From the NCBI GenBank assembly GCA_001801215.1, contig MGXA01000058.1, positions 1 through 59,553 of the forward strand: a DNA stretch of 59,553 nt. The letters are read 5' to 3'. Below, piece by piece: positions 17,706-27,945 of the stretch; position 1 is the stretch's first letter; each line of letters begins with the position of its first letter. The stretch is from Gallionellales bacterium RIFCSPLOWO2_02_FULL_59_110. Lineage in GTDB: Bacteria; Pseudomonadota; Gammaproteobacteria; Burkholderiales; Gallionellaceae. The translations under genes were made by a program, and so were the position numbers. The notes beneath the pieces are model-generated. The model saw nothing but the letters and a program-made list of their open reading frames with translations, did no database searches and was not told the origin of the DNA.

Positions 17706-18104
17706 ATGGAAGTTCGCAAAGAAAGTGACGACAAGAAGATAATCGCTGCGCTCGGCTGCCTGTTTATAGGATTTCTGTTTGTCTGGAACATCACGGCGCA
17801 TATTGCGGAAATTTACGAACTGCGCCTGGACGCGGAGACGTGCGACCGGGTAAGGAAGCTCGGCTTGGCCCCGACTCACGAATGCGTTATTACCGCCCCG
17901 TTCCGGCAGGCCGGGCTCGGCACCCCGGTGGGCTTTTTGGCGCTGCCGGATGGCAATGAGATGCAAATCTCGCCGGTTGCGGCAAAACAGACTGGCAGGA
18001 GCGCGGAATGGACGTCTCATATGAAGACGCAGCTTGTGATGGCATTGCTGTTCTGGGCGGCTACGCTGGCGCTGCTGATAAGCGTGTTCCGCAACAGCGA
18101 ATGA
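17706..18104 (+). CDS. small two-helix membrane protein of unknown function
   Basis: The 132-residue protein starts at an ATG behind GGGAGG. It has a hydrophobic helix at about 12-31 (AALGCLFIGFLFVWNIT), an extracytoplasmic region of about 75 residues with two cysteines (TCDRV and HECVI), and a second helix near 108-128 (TQLVMALLFWAATLALLISV). I do not recognise the family. It stands alone between a repeat-rich patch and the convergent rne gene, with a terminator after it. Confidence 0.65.
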   Translation: MEVRKESDDKKIIAALGCLFIGFLFVWNITAHIAEIYELRLDAETCDRVRKLGLAPTHECVITAPFRQAGLGTPVGFLALPDGNEMQISPVAAKQTGRSAEWTSHMKTQLVMALLFWAATLALLISVFRNSE

Positions 18105-18139
18105 TGTCGGCCGGGCTCACGTTGCACAGCGGCCACAAT

Positions 18140-18175
18140 AAAGCCGCGCGATGAAAATCGCGCGGCTTTGTTTTT
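18140..18175. terminator. bidirectional-type terminator between the membrane protein gene and rne
   Basis: A 13-bp stem AAAGCCGCGCGAT / ATCGCGCGGCTTT with a GAAA loop is followed by a T-rich run on the plus strand and preceded by A-rich sequence, so it can serve both convergent genes. Confidence 0.85.
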
Positions 18176-18191
18176 GCCTGCCCGGACGGGA

Positions 18192-20708
18192 CTACGTTTG
18201 CGGATGCTGCGTTTCGACCTGCATCAGAGGCTCATTCTCCACATAAACTTCGCGTTGGCGGGTGCGGCGGCGCGTTGCGGGTTCATCCGTGTACCCGGCA
18301 GGAATGCTTGCGATGACCCGAGGTTTTCCAGGATCGGTTTCGATCTGGAACAGGCCTTCGCCGCTGCTGGCCGCAATGGGTGCAGAAATTTTGCTAGGCG
18401 CTGCTTCCGGTTGAACTGCGGTTGTTGGCATGGCGATGTATTCGCTCGGCTTTGCAGGTGGCGTCCAGCCTGTCGGATAGGCGATATATTCGGAAGGCTT
18501 GAGTTTTGCCGGAACGGTATCGGCTGGCTTGGCGGTTGCCGTTGGAGCGGCCTGCGCTACGGTTTCCTGTTCTGCAATAGCAGCTTCTCCGTTGCCTGCC
18601 GACGCTTCAATGCCCTGTGCGGTGATATCGCGACGCTCGCGCTCGCGCCTGCCGCCACGGCGACCGCGACGGCGGGCGCCTTCGCGCGTGCTGCCATCCT
18701 CGACCGCTTCTGCGGCAGGTGCGGCAGCCTGGTTTTCAGGAACAGGTTTTTCTTCGGCTTGCCGCTGCGCTGGTGCGGCACGCGGCTGGCGCGGCGGTCG
18801 CGGCTGGCGCGGCTCTTGCGGTTTTACCGCGTCTTCTGCCGGCGCGGGTTTTTCGCCGCGCTCGCGTTTGCCGCTTTCGCCTCGTTCCGCACGTTCGCCG
18901 CGCTCTCCGCGTTCGCCGCGCTCCCGGCGCTTGCCGCCTTCGCTGCGCTCGCCACGTTCACGCTGCGGAGCGTTGCGGGGCTTGGCTGCCGCCGGTTTGG
19001 CCTTTTTGGGTTGCTCTTCTTCCGCGCTCATGGCCTTGAACCAGCCTAATATCTTGCCGAGCAGCGAGGGTTTGGTCTCTGGTTCTTCGGTTTTCATCGG
19101 CGCGGGCTGCGCCGGGGTGATGCCCTGCACCACGGCTTGGGCGCGGGTGGCTTTTTGCTGTTCCTGCGCGGCGGTCAGCGGTTTTTCTTCAACCGGTTTT
19201 TCCACCAGCTTGTAGCTGGCCTGCAACACCTCGCCGGTCAGGTCGTCCTGGCGCAGGCGGTTGATGCTGTAGTTGGGCGTTTCCAGGTGCGGATTGGGAA
19301 TCAAGGTAACCGCAACTTTCAGGCGCGATTCGATGCGGTGAATATCGGAGCGCTTTTCGTTGAGCAGGAAGGTGGCGACATCCACCGGAACCTGTACGTG
19401 AATCGCAGCGCTGCTCTCTTTCATCGCCTCTTCCTGGATGATGCGCAGGATGTGCAGGGCGGAAGATTCGGTGCCGCGGATATGGCCGATACCGCTGCAA
19501 CGCGGGCAGGCGATGTAGTTGCTCTCGCCCAGGCTCGGCTGCAAACGCTGGCGCGACAGTTCCAGCAGGCCGAAGCGGGAGATTTTGGCGGTCTGCACAC
19601 GGGCGCGGTCGTAGCGCAACGAATCGCGCAGGCGGTTTTCCACGTCGCGCTGGTTGCGGCTGTTTTCCATGTCGATGAAGTCGATCACGATCAATCCGCC
19701 CAGGTCGCGCAGGCGCAGCTGGCGGGCGATTTCTTCCGCCGCTTCGAGGTTGGTGTTGAATGCGGTGGCTTCGATGTCGGAGCCCCTGGTGGAGCGCGCC
19801 GAATTGATGTCGATGGAGGTCAGCGCTTCGGTATGGTCGATCACGATCGCGCCGCCGGACGGCAGGCGCACTTCGCGCGCATGTGCCGATTCGATCTGGT
19901 GCTCGATCTGGAAGCGCGAGAACAGCGGCACGTCGTCCACGTAGCGCTTGATGCGGTTCACGTTGTTCGGCATCACCGTGCTCATGAACGCCAGCGCCTG
20001 CTGGTAGACGTCTTCGGTATCGATCAGGATTTCGCCGATTTCCGGGTTGAAGTAGTCGCGGATGGCCCTCACCACCAGGCTGCTTTCCAGATAGATCAGC
20101 GACGGGGCTTTTTCGGCATTGGCCGCGCCCTCAATTGCATCCCACAATTGCTTGAGGTAATCCAGGTCCCATTGCAGCTCTTCCTCGTTGCGTCCGATGC
20201 CGGCGGTGCGCGCGATGATGCTCATGCCTTTCGGCACTTCGACATTTGCCAATACTTCGCGCAGTTCGTCGCGTTCCTCGCCCTCGATGCGGCGCGACAC
20301 GCCGCCGCCGCTCGGGTTGTTCGGCATCAGCACGATGTAGCGGCCGGCCAGGCTGATGTAGGTGGTCAGCGCCGCGCCTTTGTTGCCGCGCTCGTCCTTT
20401 TCCACCTGCACCAGCAAAGCCTGACCCTCGCGCAAGGCTTCCTTGATTGATGGGCGGTTGCCGCTGCCGGGCTGGTAATACTGCGGGGCGACTTCCTTGA
20501 ATGGCAGGAAGCCGTGGCGGCTGCCGCCGTATTCGACGAAGCAGGCTTCGAGGCTGGGTTCGAGGCGGGTGATGACGGCCTTGTAGATGTTGCTCTTGCG
20601 TTGTTCCTTGCCGGCAATTTCAATGTCGAGATCGATGAGTTTCTGACCGTCGACAATGGCGACGCGGAGTTCTTCCGGCTGCGTCGCATTGAATAGCATG
20701 CGTTTCAT
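18192..20708 (-). CDS. rne: ribonuclease E
   Basis: The 838-residue protein begins [17 protein letters not shown] as in other RNase E proteins. It has the S1 domain (about 36-125), the RNase E/G catalytic core with IVIDFIDM metal-binding aspartates near 340, and the zinc-link CPRCSGIG near 400. After about residue 515 comes a long basic, Arg/Glu/Pro-rich disordered tail ([15 protein letters not shown]) that normally anchors the RNA degradosome and RNA. Two short motifs near the C-terminus ([11 protein letters not shown] and SEYIAMPT) may be partner-binding microdomains. GGGAGG precedes the ATG. It is divergent from rluC, as in E. coli. Confidence 0.96.
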   Translation of the reverse strand: MKRMLFNATQPEELRVAIVDGQKLIDLDIEIAGKEQRKSNIYKAVITRLEPSLEACFVEYGGSRHGFLPFKEVAPQYYQPGSGNRPSIKEALREGQALLVQVEKDERGNKGAALTTYISLAGRYIVLMPNNPSGGGVSRRIEGEERDELREVLANVEVPKGMSIIARTAGIGRNEEELQWDLDYLKQLWDAIEGAANAEKAPSLIYLESSLVVRAIRDYFNPEIGEILIDTEDVYQQALAFMSTVMPNNVNRIKRYVDDVPLFSRFQIEHQIESAHAREVRLPSGGAIVIDHTEALTSIDINSARSTRGSDIEATAFNTNLEAAEEIARQLRLRDLGGLIVIDFIDMENSRNQRDVENRLRDSLRYDRARVQTAKISRFGLLELSRQRLQPSLGESNYIACPRCSGIGHIRGTESSALHILRIIQEEAMKESSAAIHVQVPVDVATFLLNEKRSDIHRIESRLKVAVTLIPNPHLETPNYSINRLRQDDLTGEVLQASYKLVEKPVEEKPLTAAQEQQKATRAQAVVQGITPAQPAPMKTEEPETKPSLLGKILGWFKAMSAEEEQPKKAKPAAAKPRNAPQRERGERSEGGKRRERGERGERGERAERGESGKRERGEKPAPAEDAVKPQEPRQPRPPRQPRAAPAQRQAEEKPVPENQAAAPAAEAVEDGSTREGARRRGRRGGRRERERRDITAQGIEASAGNGEAAIAEQETVAQAAPTATAKPADTVPAKLKPSEYIAYPTGWTPPAKPSEYIAMPTTAVQPEAAPSKISAPIAASSGEGLFQIETDPGKPRVIASIPAGYTDEPATRRRTRQREVYVENEPLMQVETQHPQT

Positions 20709-21171
20709 AATGTTGCCTCCCGCGCTCTGACACGGGCGAGACCAAGCTACACGCGATCAGGCGTGCCAGATGAATATACTGGGGAGCAATCGTGCAAACA
20801 GATATAGTTTGTGCAAACGGTTGGTCAAATCAGTTCTCAATCAGTAGCTTGTCTAAAAATCGTTTTCTGGAGTATCTGCATCAGCGGTTGCGGAAGTATT
20901 GCCGTATCGCACTGCATCCGTTTCGCCGGCTGTTGCATAAGTCCTTAGGGTGTGAGCCAGCTATGGCTGCCTCACTTAAAATCCGCAGGTGCTTTGAGCG
21001 CATAAATCAATTACTATCGCTACTGGTTCCGGTGAACGATATTAACCGGGCTGCGGCTGGAAGGGTGGCGGCGCATTGCGCCGTCGCTTGTGCCAAAAAT
21101 TATTCTTGGCGGGGAATTACATCCCAAACTTACCCGATACCAAAACGCGCGAGCAGCGAAGTATAAGCAAA
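20709..21171. other. rne-rluC divergent intergenic region
   Basis: These 463 bases separate the divergent rne and rluC starts and must hold both promoters and the rne leader. In E. coli the long rne 5' leader mediates autoregulation by RNase E; the length here would allow the same, but I could not identify the E. coli hairpins. No protein-coding signal is evident. Confidence 0.5.
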
Positions 21172-22128
21172 ATGAATGGTTTAAGCAAAGATTCCGTCGC
21201 ATTTCTTACGATAGATGAAAGCGGCGCGGCTCAGCGTATCGATAATTTCCTGTTCAGGCTTCTGAAAGGCGTGCCCAAAAGCCATGTTTATCAAATACTG
21301 CGCGGCGGCGAGGTGCGGGTCAACAAGAAACGTGTCAGGCAGACCTACCGCCTGCAACCGGGCGATTTGTTACGTATTCCGCCGATCCGTGTCGCGGAAA
21401 AACATGAACTGAAACAGGAGCATATACCGGCTGTCGAGTTTCCGGTCATTTACGAGGATGACGCGCTGCTGGCGGTGAACAAGCCTTCTGGCGTGGCGGT
21501 GCATGGCGGCAGCGGGGTAAGCTTCGGCGTCATCGAACAAATGCGCCACGCGCGCCCGCAGGCCAAATTTCTGGAACTGGTGCACCGGCTCGACCGCGAA
21601 ACCTCCGGCGTGCTGCTGCTGGCAAAAAAGCGTTCTGCGTTGACCGCGATGCACGAGATCATGCGCGAGGGAAACAGCGATAAGCGCTACATCGTCTTGG
21701 CGCTTGGGCAATGGAAAAACGCCAAACAACATGTCAAATTGCCGCTGCACAAGTTCGACACGCCACAGGGCGAGAAGCGCGTGATGGTCAGGGAAGACGG
21801 GCAGGCCTCGCACACCGTCTTCACGTTGCAAAAAAGCTGGCCGGGCTATTCCCTGCTGGAAGCGCAGCTCAAGACCGGACGCACCCACCAGATCCGCGTG
21901 CATCTGTCGCATCTCGGCTTTCCGATAGCAGGAGACGATAAATACGGCGACTTCGCGCGCAACAAGGAGCTGATGAAACAGGGGTTGAAGCGCATGTTTT
22001 TGCATGCCCATTCGATCACGTTCAGCCATCCGCTGAGCGGCGAGCCGCTGCATCTGGCAGCGCCGCTGCCGCTGGAACTGGAGAAGTTTATTGCGCGGCT
22101 GGACGCCGGCGTTGCTGCGCAGCGATGA
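21172..22128 (+). CDS. rluC: 23S rRNA pseudouridine synthase RluC
   Basis: The 318-residue enzyme has an N-terminal S4 RNA-binding domain (about 20-75, YQILRGGEVRVNKKR) and an RluA-type catalytic domain with the motif HRLDRETSG containing the catalytic Asp. RluC makes pseudouridines in 23S rRNA (E. coli 955, 2504, 2580). The start at 21172 is chosen by alignment to the family's N-terminus; the Shine-Dalgarno sequence is weak. A longer in-frame extension to 21076 is unlikely to be coding. Confidence 0.92.
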   Translation: MNGLSKDSVAFLTIDESGAAQRIDNFLFRLLKGVPKSHVYQILRGGEVRVNKKRVRQTYRLQPGDLLRIPPIRVAEKHELKQEHIPAVEFPVIYEDDALLAVNKPSGVAVHGGSGVSFGVIEQMRHARPQAKFLELVHRLDRETSGVLLLAKKRSALTAMHEIMREGNSDKRYIVLALGQWKNAKQHVKLPLHKFDTPQGEKRVMVREDGQASHTVFTLQKSWPGYSLLEAQLKTGRTHQIRVHLSHLGFPIAGDDKYGDFARNKELMKQGLKRMFLHAHSITFSHPLSGEPLHLAAPLPLELEKFIARLDAGVAAQR

Positions 22129-22171
22129 GGGAAGATAAAGGGTGGGCAAGAAATAGGTTTTTGCTATCACT

Positions 22172-22197
22172 GCCGATTGTGCGATAAAACAATCGGC
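22172..22197. other. hairpin after rluC
   Basis: A 9-bp perfect stem (GCCGATTGT/ACAATCGGC) with an 8-base loop lies about 45 bases after rluC, without a T-run. It could stabilise the 3' end or act as a weak terminator. Confidence 0.3.
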
Positions 22198-22309
22198 CAT
22201 CAGGCTGATATGATATCCAAGCAGCATGTTAAGGCACTGATTCCTGAGTTGCGATGCGGATGAAGTTAAAAATACAAGAAAAAGTCAATTGCGGGAAAGC
22301 TGACTCCAG

Positions 22310-24358
22310 ATGAAAAAAATAACCGGTTACGTTGCCCAGCTTACGCTGGGCAGGCTGCTGATTTTGCTTTCCGTGTTCTCGATGGCGGTTGCCTTCGCGC
22401 TAATCTTTGTCATGTCTGGAATGGTGCGGGATCGGGCGATACATGATCTGGCGCGCGACGATGCCCGGCAAACTTCCCAGCTGGTGTTTCAGAGCCTGTA
22501 TTCCGCGATGCGCAAGGGTTGGCGCAAACAGGAAGTCAACGAAACCATCGGGCGGCTTAATGCCGTCATGCCGGGCGCGCAGATAAGGGTGTATCGCGGC
22601 GAGATAGTGGCGCTGGAATTCGGCGAGATGGAAGGCGAACGCGAATTGATCGAAAAAGACAGCGCGCTCAAGCGGGCAATGACCAACGGGCAGGATGCAT
22701 TGCTGTTTCCGGATAATGCGACGATCCGTTATTTGTATCCGTTGCTGGCAACCGAAGAGTGTTTGAAATGCCATGCGGAATCCCGCGTCGGAGCGGTGCA
22801 TGGGGTGGTCGATATTGTCTACCCGATCAGTAACCTGAAAGTGTCCTTCAACGAGGTGCTCAATTCCGTCGTCGCCTATACGCTGCTTGTCATGGGCGCG
22901 GTCTTCGCCATTCTTTATTTCCAGTTGCGCTACTTGGTCGTTACTCCGATTGCCAATCTGGTGGGGGTGATGCGCAATGTGACAATGGATATGGATTTAA
23001 GCCACCGCGTCAGCAGTTCGACCCGGTTGCGGGAGCTGAATCACCTGGCCGAGTATTTCAATCACCTGCTCAAAACGGTGCAGGAATACAACACCAAGCT
23101 GGAAGAGTTATCCATCCGCGATCCGCTGACCGGACTGTATAACCGGCGCAAGTTCCAGGAATTCATCCAGCACGAAATCATCCGCGCGACGCGCCATCAG
23201 CGCGGCTTTTCGGTAATCATGATCGATCTGGATAATTTCAAGTACATCAACGACACCTTCGGGCACCCCATCGGCGATATGGTGCTCAAGGAACTCAGCT
23301 CGATGCTGGGCGAAGCTTTGCGCCGTGGCGATATGCTGGCGCGCCTGGGCGGCGACGAGTTTGCCATCATCCTTCCGGAAACGGGCGCGGCCAACGGTTT
23401 CCAGGTCGCCACAAAGCTGCATCAGGCATTGGCCGGCAAAGAGTTTGAGTTGCCGGTAGGCAAGATACGTTCTACCGCCAGCTTCAGCATGGTGAGTTTC
23501 CCCGAAGACGGGCAGACCGAAGATCAGATTTATTCCGCGATGGATGTGGTGTTATACAAGGCCAAGAGGCGCGGCAAGAACCAGGTGATGACCGCTGAAT
23601 CCGAAGAAGACCGCAGCATGATGTCGATCTTCAAACAGGGTGAATTCCTGCGCAATGCCATTCACGAAAACCGCATCGAGGTTTTCCTGCAACCTATCGT
23701 CGATGTGCGGACCAGGGAGACGATGGCGTTTGAGGCGTTGGTGCGGATACGCGATGGCGGGGCGATCATTCCGGCCGGCGAGTTTATCGAGGTTGCCGAA
23801 GAGCTGGGTATGGCGAAGGATCTGGATCGGGAGGTGTTCCGCAAGGGGCTGGCGCATTACGCCGTGATTGCGAAGAAGCGCCCGCACATCAAAATGTTCT
23901 TCAATCTGTTTCCGCGCAGCTTCGGCGATCTCGAATGGGTGCGGGGGATACCGGGGATGGCGCGCGACGCGGGCGTGCCCTGCCAGAGCATCGTGCTGGA
24001 AATCACGGAACGCGAGGCATTGCCCAATTTGACCCAGGTGAGAGCGGTGATCGAAGAGTTGCGTGCGGACAAGATTTCTGTCGCACTGGATGATTTCGGC
24101 AGTGGATTTTCTTCGTTCCTGTACCTGAAATATCTTTCGATAGACTATGTGAAGATCGAGGGCAGCTTTGTGCGGAATATGGTTGCCGACGAGCGCGACC
24201 GCATCATCGTCGAGCAGATTAACAGCATGGCGCACAAATTCGGCCTGAAAACCGTTGCAGAATTCGTCGAGGATGAAATGACCGCAGAAATGCTCGCCGA
24301 AATCGGTGTGGATTATGCGCAGGGCTATTTTTACGGCCACCCCGCGTTGCCGTCGTAG
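22310..24358 (+). CDS. membrane GGDEF-EAL protein with a c-type heme motif in its periplasmic sensor
   Basis: The 682-residue protein has a membrane helix at about 14-36, a periplasmic sensor of about 150 residues, a second helix at about 188-205, a HAMP-like linker, GGDEF (RLGGDEF at about 346-351, with I-site RRGD at 338-341) and a C-terminal EAL domain (FEALVRIRD, EITEREA, DDFGSGFSS, KIEGSFVR). The sensor contains CLKCH at 151-155, a covalent heme c motif. The protein is therefore probably a redox- or gas-sensing bifunctional c-di-GMP enzyme. It stands alone, 180 bases after rluC. Both catalytic signatures are intact, so net activity cannot be predicted. Confidence 0.9.
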   Translation: MKKITGYVAQLTLGRLLILLSVFSMAVAFALIFVMSGMVRDRAIHDLARDDARQTSQLVFQSLYSAMRKGWRKQEVNETIGRLNAVMPGAQIRVYRGEIVALEFGEMEGERELIEKDSALKRAMTNGQDALLFPDNATIRYLYPLLATEECLKCHAESRVGAVHGVVDIVYPISNLKVSFNEVLNSVVAYTLLVMGAVFAILYFQLRYLVVTPIANLVGVMRNVTMDMDLSHRVSSSTRLRELNHLAEYFNHLLKTVQEYNTKLEELSIRDPLTGLYNRRKFQEFIQHEIIRATRHQRGFSVIMIDLDNFKYINDTFGHPIGDMVLKELSSMLGEALRRGDMLARLGGDEFAIILPETGAANGFQVATKLHQALAGKEFELPVGKIRSTASFSMVSFPEDGQTEDQIYSAMDVVLYKAKRRGKNQVMTAESEEDRSMMSIFKQGEFLRNAIHENRIEVFLQPIVDVRTRETMAFEALVRIRDGGAIIPAGEFIEVAEELGMAKDLDREVFRKGLAHYAVIAKKRPHIKMFFNLFPRSFGDLEWVRGIPGMARDAGVPCQSIVLEITEREALPNLTQVRAVIEELRADKISVALDDFGSGFSSFLYLKYLSIDYVKIEGSFVRNMVADERDRIIVEQINSMAHKFGLKTVAEFVEDEMTAEMLAEIGVDYAQGYFYGHPALPS

Positions 24359-24581
24359 CTGAAGATTGCCGCTCCCGCCGACGCATCGCGAACGAGCTTT
24401 TTGTTCGGCGTGGCGCTTTGTATGGCGGTGAGCCGAACGTACCTAAAGCACCGGACGTTCTGCATCCGGTACTGATCCCAGAAAATATATCGCGTCGGTC
24501 AGGGAGTATTTCGGGTAGTGGAGTATAATGCCCGGGTTCGAGCGGGGAAGGCCGTCCCCGGTTATTTCTTAAGAGAAAAGA

Positions 24582-25946
24582 TTGAGTACTGTTAGCTTTG
24601 CCGATTTAAATCTGGCGCCCGAAATCCTCAAGGCGTTGACCGAATCCGGTTACGTCACCCCCACACCCGTCCAGGCGCAAGCCATCCCGGTCGTGCTGGA
24701 AGGCCGCGATTTGATGGCAGGCGCGCAAACGGGCACCGGCAAAACGGCTGCGTTCGTGCTGCCCATCCTGCAAAAATTGCTGCCGCTTTCCAGCGCCAGC
24801 GCCTCGCCCGCGCGCCATCCGGTGCGGGCGCTGGTATTGGTGCCGACGCGGGAACTGGCGATACAAGTGGAAGAGAGCGTGAAGGCTTACGCGAAACACA
24901 CCCGGTTGCGTTCGCTGGTGGTGTTTGGCGGGGTCGATATCAGGACGCAGACGCCGCACCTGAAAACCGGCGTAGAGATTCTGGTTGCTACCCCGGGCCG
25001 CCTGCTTGATCACGTCGAGCAAAAAACGGTGCAGTTGAACCAGGTGCAGGTGCTGGTTCTGGATGAAGCGGACCGCATGCTGGACATGGGTTTCATGCCC
25101 GATCTGAAGCGCATCCTGGCCTTGTTGCCGAAACAGCGGCAGAGCCTGATGTTTTCGGCCACATTCTCGAACGAGATCAAAAAACTATCGGCGGATTTCC
25201 TGGTCGCCCCGCAGCTCATCGAGGTCGCGCGCAGCAATGCCACCGCCGAAAACGTCACGCAGAAAGTCTATCTGGTCGAGCAGGCGGACAAACACGCCCT
25301 GCTCGCGCAACTGCTGCGCGGCAGCGACGCGACACAGGTGCTGGTGTTTACCAAGACCAAACTTACCACCGGCCGTCTCGCCCGGCAATTGCAGCGCGAC
25401 GGCTTTGCCGCCGATGCCATTCACGGCGATAAAAGCCAGCTGGAGCGCATCCAGGCGCTGGATGCTTTCAAGCAGGGCAAAGTGACCGTCCTGATCGGAA
25501 CCGATGTGGCAGCCCGCGGCCTGGATATCGACCAGTTGCCGATGGTCATCAATTACGAGATACCCAGCGCCCCGGAAGATTACGTCCACCGCATCGGACG
25601 CACCGGCCGTGCCGGCGCTTCGGGCATCGCCATCTCTCTGGTGTCGCCGGAAGAAGAAAAATACCTGAAGGAAATCGAGAAGCTGATCAAGCACGAGATT
25701 CAGAAGGAAAATGCGGTGGTGCAGCATCAGTCCGCGAGACCGGCCAGAGCGCCGCGCGGCGAACATTCTGAGCGCAGTCATACGCCGCGCCCTGCCGCGC
25801 CGAAAAAACCCGGCCACGATGCTTGGTTCGACAAACCCTACGAACCCTCTGCCAGCGCCTTTTCCAATACTGCCCAGCCGGTAGAGCAAGTTTCCGAAAA
25901 GCCGAAAAAACAGGTCGCGGCGCTGCTGGTGCGCCGTCAAGGCTAA
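24582..25946 (+). CDS. rhlE: DEAD-box RNA helicase, RhlE group (second copy)
   Basis: This 454-residue helicase shows FADLNLAPEILKAL, Q-motif [31 protein letters not shown] and HRIGRTGR, and a basic tail of about 75 residues. The most likely start is TTG at 24582, since the first residues STVSFADLNL align with family N-termini and no ATG is nearby. It is similar to the product of 2971-4479 but not identical, notably in the tail. The leader of about 50 bases contains a GCCCGGGTTCGAGCGGGGAAGGC-like region. A strong terminator follows. Confidence 0.93.
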   Translation: MSTVSFADLNLAPEILKALTESGYVTPTPVQAQAIPVVLEGRDLMAGAQTGTGKTAAFVLPILQKLLPLSSASASPARHPVRALVLVPTRELAIQVEESVKAYAKHTRLRSLVVFGGVDIRTQTPHLKTGVEILVATPGRLLDHVEQKTVQLNQVQVLVLDEADRMLDMGFMPDLKRILALLPKQRQSLMFSATFSNEIKKLSADFLVAPQLIEVARSNATAENVTQKVYLVEQADKHALLAQLLRGSDATQVLVFTKTKLTTGRLARQLQRDGFAADAIHGDKSQLERIQALDAFKQGKVTVLIGTDVAARGLDIDQLPMVINYEIPSAPEDYVHRIGRTGRAGASGIAISLVSPEEEKYLKEIEKLIKHEIQKENAVVQHQSARPARAPRGEHSERSHTPRPAAPKKPGHDAWFDKPYEPSASAFSNTAQPVEQVSEKPKKQVAALLVRRQG

Positions 25947-25976
25947 AATCCTATCCGGAATGCCAAATGACCCGGT

Positions 25977-26007
25977 AGGGGCGCGATTCGTCGCGCCCTT
26001 GCTTTTT
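25977..26007 (+). terminator. rho-independent terminator of the second rhlE gene
   Basis: Stem GGGGCGCGA / TCGCGCCCT with a stable TTCG tetraloop, followed by TGCTTTTT. Confidence 0.85.
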
Positions 26008-26033
26008 ACATATCTGGCAATTCAGATTTCGTA

Positions 26034-26053
26034 ATTCCGGCGCAGGCCGGAAT
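26034..26053. repeat. REP-like hairpin
   Basis: ATTCCGGC-GCAG-GCCGGAAT is a perfect 8-bp stem followed by CCATC; sequences of this type are common extragenic repeats in proteobacteria. It has no T-run. Confidence 0.5.
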
Positions 26054-26139
26054 CCATCTACGCGGGCTATGAATGGCTGTTCGTGGTATCGAACTATGAA
26101 CGGCCTCTTTAGTCGCCGGGGCAAAACTGCGAAATTGCC

Positions 26140-27210
26140 TTACCCCTTGGTCTTCGTCAAAAACACCGTAACCTCTTCCCGATCATGATAAAGCTGCTTC
26201 GCCATCATCCGGTAGTTGATACCTTCTTCATCCAGCCGTTTACGGATGCCGTCCAGCGCGCTGTCCAGCGCGGCGAGGCGCTGCTTCATCGGCAGTTTTA
26301 GATTGAAGATCGCATGCCTGCACCAGCCTGCCGCGAACCATTCTTCGATCAGCTTGGCGACTTTGGAGGGTTTCTCCACCATGTCGCACACCAGCCAATC
26401 CACCGTTTTGTGCGGTGTGAATTTGAAGCCGTCCCGCTTGAGATGTTCGACCAGCGGATGCTTCGCCAGCACGCCCTTCATCGGGCCGTTGTCCACCGCG
26501 GTGACGCGGATGCCGCGTTTGACCAGTTGCCAGGTCCAGCCGCCGGGTGCGGCGCCGAGATCGACCGCAGTCATGCCTTGGCGCAGCAGGCGCGTCTGCT
26601 CGCTGCGATCCATGAACACCTCGATTGCCTCGGCCAGTTTCAGAGTGGAGCGGCTCGGCGCTTCGGCGGGCATCGACTGGCGCATGATGCCCATAATGGC
26701 TGCTGCACTGTTGTATGGGTCGCCGGTACCGATCAATGCGGATGATTTATCGGGGAAGAAGATGTGCAGGCGCGGCAGTTTAATATCTTCCGGCAAGCGT
26801 CCTTGTTCACGAAGTTTTTCTTCCAGCAGCGGCTGGAAGCGGCGGGTGAAGGCGGACAACGTCTTGCCATCGTTGGTGTCAGGCACTTCCAGCCACAGCG
26901 CGCCGAAGCTGCCGGGCAGCGCGGCGACGGCGGACAGAACCGGCGTGAGGCGGTCGCGTTCCGGCAGGGCGGCAATGGTGTGGTGCAGCCGGATCAGCTG
27001 GCGCGCGAAGATCAGTTCGCGGTAGCTTAATTGCTGCTCGTTCAGCGCGACGATGGCGTAGCCGCTTTCGGCAATGATGGCGGGCTGTTCGGCGATGACG
27101 GGCTTCTGCTGGCGCGCCTGGCGCAGAGCTTCCTGGGCGCAATCCTGCTCGAAGCCGGGGCGGCAATACAGCAGCCAATGAGTAAGCGGTGGTTTTTGCA
27201 TGGCGCGCAT
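26140..27210 (-). CDS. rlmM: 23S rRNA 2'-O-ribose methyltransferase RlmM
   Basis: The 356-residue protein has an N-terminal THUMP-like region (LLYCRPGFEQDCAQEAL) and a C-terminal FtsJ-type methyltransferase domain with the SAM motif VDLGAAPGGWTWQLVKRG, VTAVDNGPM, VCDMVEKPSKVA and FNLKLPMKQR. RlmM methylates C2498 of 23S rRNA using S-adenosylmethionine. The start may be the first ATG (27210) or the fourth codon (27201); neither has a good ribosome site. It is divergent from the HAD phosphatase gene with about 70 bases between. Confidence 0.92.
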   Translation of the reverse strand: MRAMQKPPLTHWLLYCRPGFEQDCAQEALRQARQQKPVIAEQPAIIAESGYAIVALNEQQLSYRELIFARQLIRLHHTIAALPERDRLTPVLSAVAALPGSFGALWLEVPDTNDGKTLSAFTRRFQPLLEEKLREQGRLPEDIKLPRLHIFFPDKSSALIGTGDPYNSAAAIMGIMRQSMPAEAPSRSTLKLAEAIEVFMDRSEQTRLLRQGMTAVDLGAAPGGWTWQLVKRGIRVTAVDNGPMKGVLAKHPLVEHLKRDGFKFTPHKTVDWLVCDMVEKPSKVAKLIEEWFAAGWCRHAIFNLKLPMKQRLAALDSALDGIRKRLDEEGINYRMMAKQLYHDREEVTVFLTKTKG

Positions 27211-27279
27211 TGTGGCACATGTTTAGGAAGGTGCGCCTTAAGGTGGTAATATCCGCGCCTCTTTTTTTGCGCATCGGCT

Positions 27280-27936
27280 ATGGCAAAGCGTTATGATTTG
27301 ATCGTGTTCGACTGGGACGGCACGCTGATGGATTCGACCGCAGTGATCGCAGGCTCGATACAGGCGGCGTGCCGCGACTTGGATCTGACTGTCCCCGGCG
27401 ATGAGGCGGCGCGCCATGTGATCGGCCTGGGGTTGAACCAGGCTTTGCGTTATGCGGTGCCGGATGCGCCGGAGTCCATGTATGTGCCGCTGGTGGAGCG
27501 CTACCGCCATCATTATTTGGCACAGGATCGGGCGATCCCGTTGTTCGAAGGCGCTCGCGAGACACTGGCGGAGCTGCATGGCGCGGGCCATTGGCTGGCG
27601 GTGGCGACCGGCAAAAGCCGCATGGGGCTGGACAGGGCGCTGGACAGTACAGGTTTGAAAAGATATTTTCACGCTACGCGCACCGCAGACCAGACTTTTT
27701 CCAAGCCCGATCCGGCCATGTTGCTGGAGCTGCTGGACGAGCTGGCGGTCGGCCCCGAACGTGCGTTGATGATCGGCGATACCACGCACGATATGCAGAT
27801 GGCGCAGAATGCCGGGGTGGACGCGGTAGCGGTGTTATATGGCGCGCATCCGCCCGAGCAGTTGCAGGAATTGAAGCCGCTCGCGCTGGCGCGGGACTTT
27901 GCGGAATTGCGCGCGTGGCTGAAGGGAAATGCTTAA
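27280..27936 (+). CDS. HAD-superfamily hydrolase, phosphoglycolate phosphatase-like
   Basis: The 218-residue protein has HAD motif I DWDGTLMDS (Asp11, Asp13), a helical cap domain, motif II VATGKS, motif III Lys in FSKPDPAM and motif IV MIGDTTHDM. This is subfamily IA, typically small-molecule phosphatases such as Gph. In betaproteobacteria a gene like this often lies between rluC and a sppA-like gene; here it precedes sppA but rluC is 5 kb away. The substrate is not predictable from sequence. Confidence 0.88.
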   Translation: MAKRYDLIVFDWDGTLMDSTAVIAGSIQAACRDLDLTVPGDEAARHVIGLGLNQALRYAVPDAPESMYVPLVERYRHHYLAQDRAIPLFEGARETLAELHGAGHWLAVATGKSRMGLDRALDSTGLKRYFHATRTADQTFSKPDPAMLLELLDELAVGPERALMIGDTTHDMQMAQNAGVDAVAVLYGAHPPEQLQELKPLALARDFAELRAWLKGNA

Positions 27937-27945
27937 AGGCTTAGT

